Assembly: GCA_017448965.1 (NCBI GenBank)
Contig: JAFSKK010000009.1
Span: 62,001 to 126,000, forward strand
From: Bacteroidaceae bacterium
Lineage (GTDB): Bacteria; Bacteroidota; Bacteroidia; Bacteroidales; Bacteroidaceae
Reading direction: 5' to 3'
DNA length: 64,000 nt
Shown here: in pieces, positions 1 through 8,529 of the stretch
Numbering within the stretch: position 1 is the first letter of the stretch
How the letters are laid out: each line of letters starts with the position of its first letter
Translations under genes and position numbers: made by a program
The notes under the pieces: generated by a model
Seen by the model: the letters and a program-made list of their open reading frames with translations, nothing else
What the model was told of the DNA's origin: nothing
The model's database searches: none

Positions 1-1
1 A

Positions 2-1231
2 TCATCGCAATTGTCCCGTGCCAAACGGCTGCTGAGACGCATGATAGACAATAGGGCTATCATTGTGATTGCTGTATTACTTTTACCTATTGCATGGTAT
101 TTGATATTCCGACATCAAAAAGAACAACAAAATGACGTCGGAATAACAGATACAAAGCATGGCAAACAAACAAGGCCTGATTTGGACAAGAGTCTTACAG
201 TACAGCAAGATAGCGCTGAATTTCGTCCAACAATCAACATTTCCGTACCGACAAGAAAGGAGATCGTGTTGATGAATCAGGCAGAACAAATAGTCTTAAC
301 ACCCGATTCAGATTCCATTGCAGTCAAGCCTCATTCAAACATCACTAATGATCGTCTCATCATGGAAACAGCGGAAGATTCGTTGCATTCTACGCCAAAG
401 GATTCCATCATCAGCCCTGTTATCCAACCAGAAATAAATATTGCTGAAGAACATGACAAAGGAAAAAAGAAGTGGCAATTCCTTGCAGCAGGTTCTCTTG
501 GCCCAGCATTAGCTCAAGGTGCATACAACATGATAGCAACAAAAACCTCTGACCGTCCAGTAATCGGTTCTGATACTCCAGAGCCTGACTATGTAGTGCC
601 AGACAATATAAGCACGTGGGAGGATTATGGCAAATACCTGAAGTTCGTTTCTTCTCCAGATGCTTCTGCCGATACGCTTGCGCTTATTGATATAGTTGAT
701 CATAACACAGGTGAGATAGAACAAAAAGAACACCACGACAGGCCTATCACGTTTGGCGTCTCATTAACAAAGTCTCTCGGCAAGAGGTGGAGTCTTGAAA
801 CTGGCTTACAATATTCAATGTTAAATTCTCAATTCTCTATGGGCGAGAATGGCTACTCCATTGTGGACAAGCAAAAAGCCCACTACCTTGGCATACCGCT
901 CCGTGTGTCGTATCATTGGATAAACCACAAACACTTGTCTGCATACAGTTCATTTAGTTTCACAATGCATGTACCTGTATATGGAAAGACAAAGAGCAAC
1001 TATCTTGTTGACTGGCATAGTGTACACACACAGAGTAAGCATTTCACTCCTTCCGTACAATGGCAAACGGGAGTCGGCTTTGGATTGCAATACAAGTTTG
1101 TTCCAAACACCAGCATTTTTGTAGAGCCGACATTTAACTGGTTTATTCCATCGGGCAGCGATACACATACCATCTGGACAGAACACCCGTTCATGTTTAC
1201 ATGTCCATTCGGCTTGAGAATCACATGGTAG
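2..1231 (+). CDS. Membrane-anchored protein with C-terminal outer-membrane-type beta-barrel domain (5' end missing)
   Basis: The reading frame is open to the left edge, so the true start probably lies outside the window; an ATG at 41 is the first inside it. Visible parts are an arginine-rich stretch, one hydrophobic segment (about residues 14-31 counted from the TTG at 11), a long polar linker, and a C-terminal region of about 170 residues with alternating aromatic/polar strands typical of PorT/OmpA-like outer-membrane beta-barrel domains, ending in an aromatic residue (Trp). In Bacteroidetes such proteins often follow an ECF sigma factor gene and have an anti-sigma-like N-terminus. No sigma factor is visible here, so a regulatory role is only inference. 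It is convergent with the methyltransferase gene, 8 bp away. Confidence 0.7.
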   Translation, partial: SSQLSRAKRLLRRMIDNRAIIVIAVLLLPIAWYLIFRHQKEQQNDVGITDTKHGKQTRPDLDKSLTVQQDSAEFRPTINISVPTRKEIVLMNQAEQIVLTPDSDSIAVKPHSNITNDRLIMETAEDSLHSTPKDSIISPVIQPEINIAEEHDKGKKKWQFLAAGSLGPALAQGAYNMIATKTSDRPVIGSDTPEPDYVVPDNISTWEDYGKYLKFVSSPDASADTLALIDIVDHNTGEIEQKEHHDRPITFGVSLTKSLGKRWSLETGLQYSMLNSQFSMGENGYSIVDKQKAHYLGIPLRVSYHWINHKHLSAYSSFSFTMHVPVYGKTKSNYLVDWHSVHTQSKHFTPSVQWQTGVGFGLQYKFVPNTSIFVEPTFNWFIPSGSDTHTIWTEHPFMFTCPFGLRITW

Positions 1232-1239
1232 TTACTACA

Positions 1240-2025
1240 TCATTTTTCTCCTCTTCTCAAAATATAGAAGCAGCTGGAGCTAAGGTAGTTTCTCCAATAT
1301 GGCATCGACGAAAACGGGCGTGACAATTTACATGGAGTGAGGCCGAACTTGACTTTATAATGTGGATTGATGAAATACAAAGTTCTGTCCTCTATCATCA
1401 AATCGGTCTGATTCACAAGCTTTTCAAACACCTCAACAGTGATTCGAGTCCGTCTTATAGACATCAACTCTCTCAAGCACGTATCGCTTTCTCCAAACCA
1501 TCTGACAAGAGCCTCATACAAGACTTTGGGGAGAAGATGAACATAAGGCAGATGTGAAAGCACCTTATTCCTACAGATTTGTTGATGACCGCCAAAAGGC
1601 ATCTGCCATGCAGGAAACGACATGAAGATGATTCCATCCTCCCTCAAATAGTCAGCAATCCGCAACAAGAACAAGGCCTTATTGTCCAAGTGCTCCAAGA
1701 CATCATGGCAGATGATGATATCATACTTATGCTCCAAGTCTTTAAGATTGAATATGTCCTCAGCAATAAATGTGCCTTTTACCGACTCCCCAAAGAAGAA
1801 TCTTCTGGCTTCCTCTATTCTGCATGACGCAACATCTACTCCCGTCACTTCGCAGCCGAGTTTTGAGAACGGCAACAAATTACCGCCCTCACCGCATCCT
1901 ATCTCCAAAACTTTCATTCCCGCTTTCACTTCATGCCATCGTTTGATGTATGGGATAAAGTAATTCGAACAAGTCTCTGCCAACTCATCAAAGTAGAGCC
2001 TCCTGTTATGATGACGTTCCTGCAT
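1240..2025 (-). CDS. Class I SAM-dependent methyltransferase
   Basis: 261 residues. The SAM-binding motif I is clear (VLEIGCGEGGN, residues 39-49), followed by an acidic strand end (TGVDVAS, 61-67) and a motif IV-like stretch (YDIIICHDVLEHL, about 101-113). This is the methyltransferase-11/23 type of the UbiE/UbiG kind. The substrate cannot be read from the sequence; small molecules, lipids or sugars are all possible. The start was chosen at the first ATG; the protein begins 38 residues before motif I, which is normal. No operon partner: the upstream 400 bp hold no gene on this strand and the downstream neighbour is convergent. Confidence 0.85.
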   Translation of the reverse strand: MQERHHNRRLYFDELAETCSNYFIPYIKRWHEVKAGMKVLEIGCGEGGNLLPFSKLGCEVTGVDVASCRIEEARRFFFGESVKGTFIAEDIFNLKDLEHKYDIIICHDVLEHLDNKALFLLRIADYLREDGIIFMSFPAWQMPFGGHQQICRNKVLSHLPYVHLLPKVLYEALVRWFGESDTCLRELMSIRRTRITVEVFEKLVNQTDLMIEDRTLYFINPHYKVKFGLTPCKLSRPFSSMPYWRNYLSSSCFYILRRGEK

Positions 2026-2447
2026 TTTATTCGGTTGTTTTCAATCATTATTGGTTGTCTGTCGTTAATAATGATATGATAACAAGTCCGATGACTGCAT
2101 GCTTTATTTTTTATTTGATGCGATGCAGTCTTTGCTGTTTTTCTGGTATCTATTAAAGAATGGTACGCTCTACACCATTACACTATGGCTGTCATAAAAA
2201 AAGAACCAAACGATGACAGCACTCCAATTATTAGACATGAAAATGACTCAAATGAACTGCCCAAAGGAAGGATGGTACAGAAGCACTGGCACTTCCTCAC
2301 CCGAACTCCTTTCACAACTCCATTTGAGGTTCTTCCACAACCTCCGAACCGACGTCCCCGATGTCGGTCGACCGATGTCCCCGATGTCGGTTAACCGATG
2401 TCCCCGATGTCGGTTTAGAGGTTGTTGCAATGCCAAAGTCAGGGGAA
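2026..2447. other. 422-bp intergenic region without a convincing gene
   Basis: Short open frames exist here but overlap a tandem repeat and have no recognisable protein features. An inverted repeat (GACTGCAT at 2093-2100 with ATGCAGTC at 2123-2130) flanks an AT-rich loop. A second 8-bp inverted repeat (GCTGTCAT/ATGACAGC, roughly 2188-2220) follows. Neither has the U-tract expected for a good terminator. The GC-rich tandem repeat at 2349-2414 is listed separately. Confidence 0.6.
2349..2414. repeat. Three tandem 20-bp GC-rich units at 23-bp period
   Basis: Units start at 2349, 2372 and 2395. Each reads CCGATGTCCCCGATGTCGGT, the first with one substitution, separated by 3-bp spacers. The second junction creates the perfect palindrome CGGTTAACCG, and each unit can itself fold through its ACCGA/TCGGT ends. 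It lies just beyond the 3' end of ribE. It is too short and too regular in spacing to be a CRISPR array. Confidence 0.85.
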
Positions 2448-3053
2448 TTACAGTTGGTATGCCTGGAGACGCGCGATGTACTTTCCGATGATGTCAAATT
2501 CGAGATTTACCTTCGTGCCCACTTCAATGGTGTGGAAGTTGGTGTTGTCGTAGGTGTAGGGGATGATGTTCACCTCGAACGAGTCGTCTTGCGAGTTGCA
2601 CACGGTGAGGCTGACGCCGTTGACGGTCACACTTCCTTTATCCACCGTCATGTAGCCCTTCGTCGCCATTTTGCGGTCGAATGCGTATTGGAAACGGAAG
2701 GTGTAGCTGCCCTGCCGGTCGATTTTCGCCACACACACGGCGGTCTGGTCAACGTGTCCCTGCACGATGTGACCGTCGAGGCGACCGTTCATCATCATGG
2801 AGCGCTCCACATTCACCTTGTCGCCCACCTTGAGCAAGCCCAGGTTACTCCTGTCGAGCGTCTCCTTCATGGCGGTGACCACATACTTGCCATCAAAGAT
2901 TTTCACCACGGTCAGGCACACGCCGTTGTGCGCCACACTTTGGTCAATTTTCAACTCGTCCACGAATGAGCAGGTGAGGGTGAAGTGCACATTCTCCAAT
3001 TCTTTCTCGATAGCAACGACTGTTGCAAACTCTTCTACAATTCCACTGAACAT
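2448..3053 (-). CDS. ribE: Riboflavin synthase, alpha chain
   Basis: 201 residues from the ATG at 3053. The open frame extends 30 codons further upstream but that extension is not conserved-looking, and the family always begins MFSGIVEE, which is present here. The protein has two lumazine-binding repeats (about 1-97 and 98-195), with the characteristic GHVDQT and GVSLTV motifs. It catalyses dismutation of two 6,7-dimethyl-8-ribityllumazine molecules to riboflavin in the cytoplasm. It is a lone gene; other rib genes are not in the window. A minus-strand TACCTTTG box at 3081-3088 lies 28 bp before the start and supports the shorter start. Confidence 0.95.
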   Translation of the reverse strand: MFSGIVEEFATVVAIEKELENVHFTLTCSFVDELKIDQSVAHNGVCLTVVKIFDGKYVVTAMKETLDRSNLGLLKVGDKVNVERSMMMNGRLDGHIVQGHVDQTAVCVAKIDRQGSYTFRFQYAFDRKMATKGYMTVDKGSVTVNGVSLTVCNSQDDSFEVNIIPYTYDNTNFHTIEVGTKVNLEFDIIGKYIARLQAYQL

Positions 3054-3080
3054 AATCTTAATATTTATAAAATATGTGTA

Positions 3081-3088
3081 CAAAGGTA
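3081..3088 (-). promoter_or_regulatory. -7 box of ribE promoter
   Basis: TACCTTTG on the minus strand, matching the Bacteroidetes TAnnTTTG -7 consensus, 28 bp upstream of the ribE ATG. Confidence 0.6.
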
Positions 3089-3131
3089 CGAAAAACTCCC
3101 AACTCCTGTCTCTTAACTCCCAACTTTTTTT

Positions 3132-3139
3132 TACCTTTG
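3132..3139 (+). promoter_or_regulatory. -7 box for the lipoprotein-GH51 pair
   Basis: TACCTTTG on the plus strand, 45 bp before the ATG at 3184. It forms a divergent promoter pair with the ribE box, about 44 bp apart. Confidence 0.6.
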
Positions 3140-3183
3140 CCACGAAAATCGTGATTCCTAATCACCAAAACACTACTTAAACA

Positions 3184-3603
3184 ATGAAAAAGAACTTTAT
3201 TTTCATGGCGATCATCGCCATAGCCTCACTCTCTGCATTCACCAGTTGCAAGGACGACGATGCCAAGGCTGTCATTCCTCATCTGGAAAGCATTTCTGTC
3301 TCTCCTGCCACCAGCGAACCAGGCGGAGAATGCACGGCAACCGTCAAGTTCGACCGGAAGGGCGAAAACATTCAGGGACATTATCAATACACCATCACAC
3401 CAGGCGGAGAAACAGGGTCATTCAACCTCACGCCTGTCGGTTCCTACAATTTCAAATTCAACGCACCCAGCGAGTCGGGCACCTACACCATCAAAATCGT
3501 CTGCACCAAGGTGGACACCTACGTGGGAAGCCTCTACTATATGGGCAGCATGAGCGACATCGGTTCGGCCTCGGCCACCTTTACTGTAACTGGAGAAGAG
3601 TAA
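3184..3603 (+). CDS. Small lipoprotein with Ig-like fold, unknown function
   Basis: 139 residues. A lipoprotein signal peptide ends at a lipobox-like SAFTSC, followed by KDDD, the acidic +2 region often seen in surface-exposed Bacteroidetes lipoproteins. The remainder is beta-rich, with repeated SP/PGG turns and a terminal SATFTV strand consistent with one Ig-like/cadherin-like domain. The GH51 gene starts 20 bp downstream on the same strand, so the two are probably co-transcribed and this protein may help bind or display substrate at the cell surface. That role is inference; no family was recognised. Confidence 0.75.
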   Translation: MKKNFIFMAIIAIASLSAFTSCKDDDAKAVIPHLESISVSPATSEPGGECTATVKFDRKGENIQGHYQYTITPGGETGSFNLTPVGSYNFKFNAPSESGTYTIKIVCTKVDTYVGSLYYMGSMSDIGSASATFTVTGEE

Positions 3604-3622
3604 CCCAACGACCCACTAACCT

Positions 3623-6064
3623 ATGAAGAAAACTATTGTATCCATTTTGTTGGCATCCAGCACATTGACGGGTTTTGCCAACCATCCTGATTCTGTGTAT
3701 GTACGTCCTGACATGCAGAACGGCACACGCGACTTACAGATAGCCTACTCCATCGACGGAAAACACTGGACACACATGCCCATCAACCTCTTCGAGAGCG
3801 ACTACGGCACCTGGGGCAGCGAGAAGAAAATGTACTATCCCGTGCTGTCTTACGATGGAAAGAAGTATCGTGCCGTCTTCATCCCCAGCCTCAAGAACGG
3901 GCAGATAGCTATCACGGAGTCGGAGGATTTTGCCCTCTGGAAGCCTCAGGATTATCCCTATGTGGCCGAAAGTGAGTTCCAGAGCATCGTGGAGACACAA
4001 GAGCGAGTGTCGAAGAAGAACGTGATCCGTGTGCCCTACGCTGCCATCCAGAACCTCATGTCCAAGAAGATACGAGCTGACCGAAACGGTGCATGGGAAC
4101 GTGACAACTTTGTGGCATCGGGGGCATCCATCGCCAACAACGCCGACCCCATCAGCGCCACACTCACCATCAATTGGGATGACCGCAAGGCCATATCGCC
4201 CAACCTCATGGGCATCTTCTTCGAGGACATCAGTTATGCAGCCGATGGAGGTCTGTATGCCGAACTCATCCAGAACCGCGACTTCGAATACACGGCCGAC
4301 GACCATCGGGGATGGGATGCACAGACAGCATGGAAATTGGTGGGCGATGGCACCACTTGGAGCATCGAAACCCAAGCTCCCATCCACAAGAACAATGCCC
4401 ACTACTCCACCCTCAAAACCACCACACCTGGTGCCCGACTCATCAACGAAGGATGGGACGGCATCACCCTCCAGAAGGGCAAGAAATACAACCTCAGCCT
4501 CTTCACCAAGGGTGCCGGTTCTCTCCGCGTCAGTCTCGTGAGCGAGGGTTCCCCCATCGCTTCCAAAACCTTCAAGGCCACCAAGGAATGGCAGCAACAG
4601 AAGACAGTCTTAACTCCTTCTGCATCAGCAGAAAAAGCAACGCTTGTTATAGAACCGCTTGAAGCAGGAAACGTCAGCATCGACTTCATTTCCCTCTTTC
4701 CGCAGGAGACATTCAAGGGTCATGCCAACGGTCTCCGAAAAGACTTAGCAGAGGTAATTGCCGACCTGAAACCACGCTTCGTCCGATTCCCCGGAGGATG
4801 CGCCACACATGGTCAGGGCATCGACAACATTTACCATTGGCAAGCCACCGTGGGCGACCTTTGGGAACGTGAGCCTGCCATGAACATCTGGAGCTATCAC
4901 CAGACACGCGGATTGGGCTTCTATGAGTATTTCCAGTTCTGCGAAGACATCGGTGCAGAACCGCTTCCAGTGTTGGCAGCAGGTGTGCCTTGTCAGAACT
5001 CGTGGAAAGGCGGTGCAGGTCAGCAAGGCGGCATTCCTTTCGAGAAGGATCTGAACGGCAAACCATCGCCCTACACCTACATGGGCAAGCCGCTCACGAT
5101 GGAGAGTTATCTGCAGGAACTGCTCGACCTCATCGAATGGGCTAACGGCGATGCCAAGACATCCGAACTGGCCAAAATTCGTGCGAAGGCAGGACATCCG
5201 AAGCCTTTCAACCTGAAGTATCTCGGCATCGGCAATGAAGACCTCATCGGCGATGTGTTCCTGAAGCGTTACCGTTTCCTCATCGAAGGCATCCAGAAGG
5301 CACATCCCGAAATCACCATCGTCGGCACGGTTGGTCCTTTCTGGGAAGGCAGCGACTACGAATACGGCTGGCGCGAGGCGAAGGAGAAGAACATCCCCAT
5401 TGTGGATGAACATTACTACAACGGCATCGGCTGGTATTTCCATCATCGCGACTTCTACGACAACTACGACCGCAACGGCACGAAAGTCTATCTCGGCGAA
5501 TGGGCATCGCGTGGCAACAACGTGGCCAATGCACTCATCGAGGCAGCCTACCTTGCCAACGTGGAGCGCAATGCCGATGTGGTGGTCATGTCGTCATACG
5601 CACCGCTGCTGGCGAAGGAAGGGCACACCAGTTGGAACCCCGACCTCATCTACTTCAACAATCAGGAAGTGAAGCCCACGGCCAACTATTTCGTGCAGCG
5701 TGCATTCGGCCAGAACAGCGGAGACGAGTACATCTACTCCGACCTGCAGGTGAATGGCGGCAGCAACATCAGGGAGCGTCTTGACCATTCGGTGGTGAAG
5801 GACAGCCAGACAGGCGACCTCATCGTCAAGGTCATCAGCCTGCTGCCCAAAGCCTCAACCCTGCAAATCAACCTTGGCGACGAGGCGCTGAAGGGCTACA
5901 GCACCAGTGCCGAACTCAGCATCCTCGCGAAAGAGAACGAGCCTGACCGCCAGCGCGAATGGGATGTGAACGAGAAGCGCACCCTCAGCATCGGCAGCGA
6001 GTTCACACTCAACGTGCCAGCCTACTCGGTCTCCATCGTCCGCATCAAGAAAATGAAGAAATAA
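3623..6064 (+). CDS. GH51 alpha-L-arabinofuranosidase, secreted, with N-terminal extension
   Basis: 813 residues with a signal peptide (about 1-19, ending at GFANHP). The GH51 part starts near residue 175 with a carbohydrate-binding-like section (GIFFEDISYAADGGLYAE). It continues into the TIM barrel carrying the acid/base Glu539 (GIGNED) and the nucleophile Glu626 (YLGEWAS), then a C-terminal beta-sandwich ending in SVSIVRIKK. The enzyme removes terminal arabinofuranose from arabinan or arabinoxylan, probably in the periplasm. Residues about 20-130 (YSIDGKHWTHMP...) are an extra N-terminal region resembling part of a beta-propeller/GH43-type blade. It lies in a likely operon with the preceding lipoprotein. 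The GH43 gene at 25 kb and the isomerase-like gene at 8.5 kb may serve the same sugars. Confidence 0.93.
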   Translation: MKKTIVSILLASSTLTGFANHPDSVYVRPDMQNGTRDLQIAYSIDGKHWTHMPINLFESDYGTWGSEKKMYYPVLSYDGKKYRAVFIPSLKNGQIAITESEDFALWKPQDYPYVAESEFQSIVETQERVSKKNVIRVPYAAIQNLMSKKIRADRNGAWERDNFVASGASIANNADPISATLTINWDDRKAISPNLMGIFFEDISYAADGGLYAELIQNRDFEYTADDHRGWDAQTAWKLVGDGTTWSIETQAPIHKNNAHYSTLKTTTPGARLINEGWDGITLQKGKKYNLSLFTKGAGSLRVSLVSEGSPIASKTFKATKEWQQQKTVLTPSASAEKATLVIEPLEAGNVSIDFISLFPQETFKGHANGLRKDLAEVIADLKPRFVRFPGGCATHGQGIDNIYHWQATVGDLWEREPAMNIWSYHQTRGLGFYEYFQFCEDIGAEPLPVLAAGVPCQNSWKGGAGQQGGIPFEKDLNGKPSPYTYMGKPLTMESYLQELLDLIEWANGDAKTSELAKIRAKAGHPKPFNLKYLGIGNEDLIGDVFLKRYRFLIEGIQKAHPEITIVGTVGPFWEGSDYEYGWREAKEKNIPIVDEHYYNGIGWYFHHRDFYDNYDRNGTKVYLGEWASRGNNVANALIEAAYLANVERNADVVVMSSYAPLLAKEGHTSWNPDLIYFNNQEVKPTANYFVQRAFGQNSGDEYIYSDLQVNGGSNIRERLDHSVVKDSQTGDLIVKVISLLPKASTLQINLGDEALKGYSTSAELSILAKENEPDRQREWDVNEKRTLSIGSEFTLNVPAYSVSIVRIKKMKK

Positions 6065-6163
6065 CACCGACAGTGCCTCTCTGAGCATACACCCACAAGG
6101 CTCACGTGCTTACCTCCACTAACCTCGTGAGCTTTGTGGGTGTACAGAATTCCAAGCACCATC

Positions 6164-6212
6164 GTGTAGCGCTTTGCTCGCAAAGAAGCGGTAACTCCCG
6201 AAACTTAAATTG
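6164..6212. repeat. Partial copy of a dispersed intergenic element
   Basis: The segment contains GTAGCGCTTTGCTCGCAAAG and then CGAAACTTAAATT. The second motif also ends the elements near 15.6 and 33.7 kb. The first is a close match to the reverse complement of CTTTGTGAGCAAAGCGCTAC at 33664-33683. It sits in the spacer between the GH51 gene and the next secreted-protein gene. Confidence 0.55.
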
Positions 6213-6232
6213 TAACAATAAAAAAACGAAAT

Positions 6233-6859
6233 ATGAAAAAGAATCTTTTTGCATTCCTGCTCCTTGCGGCTTGTTGGCAGGCTGCTGTGGCGCAGAACAC
6301 CGTGGAGAGCATCCGCGAACGCTATCAGGCGATGAAGGAGTATGTGGCCAGCCATCAGGGCACCAACCAATATGACGGGGCTGATTTTGGCGAGTTCTAC
6401 CATCTCGAAAGTCGTCAGTGGCTGCCTGCCACGGGCGGTCACATCGAGAACACCTACCTGTATTATGACGAGGCGGAAAGTGATGATGATGTGATTTACA
6501 AGCCTCACTATGTGAAGTTCGTCACCACAAAGTTCAACTATGCTGCTCGCGAATTTTATGAGGAGTATCTGTATGACAAGGACGGCAACGTGGCATTCAT
6601 CTACGCCTACGACCCCATGACGGAATTTGATGGCAGCCTGCACGACAAGCAATTTGAATTCCGATTCTACTTCAACAAAGGCAAGTTGCTGAAGGCCATC
6701 ATCAAGAGCAAGGGCGCGGATGATGCGGCATACAAAGAGGTGCTGAACGACAAAGCCATCAAACCCATCTATGCCGATGTGTTCAAGCAATATCAGGCGA
6801 AAGCACGGCAGATGAGGGAACTCTTCATCAACATCGAGAAGGAGGCCTACGTGTATTGA
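6233..6859 (+). CDS. Secreted protein of unknown function
   Basis: 208 residues with a clear type I signal peptide (MKKNLFAFLLLAACWQAAVAQ, cleavage after AVA/Q likely). The mature part is acidic and rich in Tyr/Phe, with a pattern of short strands (FRFYFNKGKLLKAI). It ends in a charged helix (about 180-205) close to IEKEAYVY. I do not recognise a family. It follows the GH51 gene by 168 bp on the same strand and is convergent with the next gene (15 bp between stops). Periplasmic or surface location is inferred from the signal peptide only. Confidence 0.75.
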   Translation: MKKNLFAFLLLAACWQAAVAQNTVESIRERYQAMKEYVASHQGTNQYDGADFGEFYHLESRQWLPATGGHIENTYLYYDEAESDDDVIYKPHYVKFVTTKFNYAAREFYEEYLYDKDGNVAFIYAYDPMTEFDGSLHDKQFEFRFYFNKGKLLKAIIKSKGADDAAYKEVLNDKAIKPIYADVFKQYQAKARQMRELFINIEKEAYVY

Positions 6860-6874
6860 GCTGGGGAGGTTTCC

Positions 6875-7702
6875 CTACTTCCAGAACTGCTCCAGCAGCC
6901 CACCTTTCTTCATGAAGGGCTTCAGGGCAGACTTGTCCATAAAGATGTAATCCAGCCTGTCCTCTTGCACATTTCCTGTGGGGATGTAGAAATTGAGACC
7001 CGTCTTCGTGATTTCGAAACTGGCTGAGGTGTCGACATTGAAATCGTAATCGGTCTCTTCGGGATGATGCTTGCGAAACTCATCCATCATCAGGTTCTCC
7101 ACAAAGACATCGTTGGGAGGCGTCATGTTCAGCAAGTCGGCAAGGGTCAGCAACTGCCCTGTGCGGCTGTCGAACACGAGATTCTCGGCAGAGAAGAAGG
7201 TGTTGCCAATCTGCTCCACCTTCTGCAGATAGAACTGAAAGAAGGGCGCATCGCTCAACATCGGATTCATCAGCGAATCCTCATCCAACTGTCCTGAATA
7301 CTCGAAATACCAGCGGAACAGCGCCTTCCGTCGGTCGCGGTCGGCAGCATCCATGCTCCCGATGAATCCCTCCAGATTCTTGAACTGACGTGTCTCAAAC
7401 TGCGCCGTGAGTTTCTTATAGTCAGCATCTCCAGACACATACTTCATCCGCATCGACTTGCTCAAAATCGTGTCGCGCACAGCCGTCAATGCCACTTTAT
7501 AAGCACTGGGCACCTTCTCCACATCGGGCAGTTCCAAGCGGATGAAGAACTCAATGTCACCTCCATGCTTTGCGGTGAGAGGAAGCGTTCCCTTCACCGC
7601 CTTGTCCATATACAACGTGCGTGTCACGCCCTCCTGGGCATTCACCTGCAGCGACACAAGCCCCAGCAAGGCCACCACAACCAATAAGATCTTTTTCATC
7701 AT
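6875..7702 (-). CDS. Secreted DUF3298/RsiV-like protein
   Basis: 275 residues from the ATG at 7702 (one at 7699 is equally possible). The open frame reaches 7825, but the segment before 7702 is not signal-peptide-like, whereas MMKKILLVVVALLG...VNAQ is. The C-terminal half contains the DUF3298-like pattern FDSRTGQLLTLADLL followed by a segment with the alternation EITKTGLNFYIPTG, as seen in RsiV C-terminal domains and related lysozyme-binding or sensing modules. A binding role is inference. A -7 box lies at 7772-7779 on this strand and the next gene is divergent, so both have their own promoter. Confidence 0.75.
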   Translation of the reverse strand: MMKKILLVVVALLGLVSLQVNAQEGVTRTLYMDKAVKGTLPLTAKHGGDIEFFIRLELPDVEKVPSAYKVALTAVRDTILSKSMRMKYVSGDADYKKLTAQFETRQFKNLEGFIGSMDAADRDRRKALFRWYFEYSGQLDEDSLMNPMLSDAPFFQFYLQKVEQIGNTFFSAENLVFDSRTGQLLTLADLLNMTPPNDVFVENLMMDEFRKHHPEETDYDFNVDTSASFEITKTGLNFYIPTGNVQEDRLDYIFMDKSALKPFMKKGGLLEQFWK

Positions 7703-7771
7703 ATTCATACCAATCTCATTTTCCATTGCCGTTTTCTGTACAAAAAAACTGATTTTTGAAAAAAATGATTG

Positions 7772-7779
7772 CAAATGTA
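7772..7779 (-). promoter_or_regulatory. -7 box for DUF3298-like gene
   Basis: TACATTTG on the minus strand (TAnnTTTG consensus), 69 bp before the ATG at 7702. It forms a divergent pair with the plus-strand box at 7802. Confidence 0.5.
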
Positions 7780-7801
7780 TGGAAATAATTGGAATATTCC
7801 T

Positions 7802-7809
7802 TACATTTG
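7802..7809 (+). promoter_or_regulatory. -7 box for DUF2271-like gene
   Basis: TACATTTG on the plus strand, 52 bp before the ATG at 7861. Confidence 0.5.
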
Positions 7810-7860
7810 CCGCCGCTTTTATCAAAATTCATGGTCAAACACGACAAAAAAGCAGAAATT

Positions 7861-8445
7861 ATGGTACAAAAAAAGTTTTTCTTCGCCACTCTTGCAGCCA
7901 TGCTGCTGGCGGTTCCTGTCATGGGGCAAAGTAACAAAGGCAAGAGCCTTGAAGTGTCATTCAACTATCAGAAGCAGGCAGGTGCTGGCTCCAACCAGTA
8001 TGCAGTCTGGATAGAAAACGACAAGGAAGAGTGTGTGAAGACGCTCTTCGTCACCTCCTTCACCACCAAGGGACGTGCACGTGGCAATGCGCCTGCTCAA
8101 CGTGGCTATGTCATACGTCCCACTTGTGTTCCTGCCTGGGTGCAAACCTCGAAGGCCGCATCGAAGAGCGACCTGCAGTTGGACGCAGTCACAGGCGCCA
8201 CACCTCAGAGTGACGGCAAACAGACCTTCACCTGGAACTTCAAGGACGAGCAGGGAAAGGCTGTTCCAAAGGGCACTTACAAAGTAAAGGTGGAAGCCAC
8301 CCTGTATTTCGAAAGCGACATCATCTACACAGGCACGTTCTCCACACAGGGCAAACCAGGCGCCATCACACTCACCTCTGAGCTGACCAAACCCGACGAG
8401 GCACACAAGAACATGATCACCGACGTGAAAGCCGTGCTGAAATAA
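7861..8445 (+). CDS. Secreted DUF2271 family protein
   Basis: 194 residues from the ATG at 7861. The open frame starts at 7789, but its first 24 codons overlap the promoter region, and a signal peptide (MVQKKFFFATLAAMLLAVPVMG) begins at 7861. The body matches the DUF2271 pattern: an N-terminal strand with SNQYAVWIEN, a central Trp/Thr loop, an FTWNFKDEQGK turn, and the terminal KVKVEATLY strand. DUF2271 proteins are predicted periplasmic and often linked to FMN/redox or thiamine-type systems; here no partner is visible. A strong hairpin terminator follows at 8465-8505. Confidence 0.8.
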   Translation: MVQKKFFFATLAAMLLAVPVMGQSNKGKSLEVSFNYQKQAGAGSNQYAVWIENDKEECVKTLFVTSFTTKGRARGNAPAQRGYVIRPTCVPAWVQTSKAASKSDLQLDAVTGATPQSDGKQTFTWNFKDEQGKAVPKGTYKVKVEATLYFESDIIYTGTFSTQGKPGAITLTSELTKPDEAHKNMITDVKAVLK

Positions 8446-8464
8446 CGAAAAATTAGTAAAACAT

Positions 8465-8505
8465 AAAACGGCCTTGCCATCCATCTGGGACAGCAAGGCC
8501 GTTTT
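8465..8505. terminator. Bidirectional intrinsic terminator
   Basis: A 13-bp perfect stem (AAAACGGCCTTGC at 8465-8477 with GCAAGGCCGTTTT at 8493-8505), with T runs on both strands, between two convergent genes. Confidence 0.85.
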
Positions 8506-8529
8506 TCATGTTCCGTCGGAACGGAGGTG

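Noticed and set aside
2349-2414. Possible CRISPR array
   Set aside because: Spacing between units is only 3 bp, with no room for spacers; no cas genes nearby.
2185-2969. Several plus-strand open frames near the GC-rich repeat and across ribE
   Set aside because: They are repeat-coded or antisense to riboflavin synthase.
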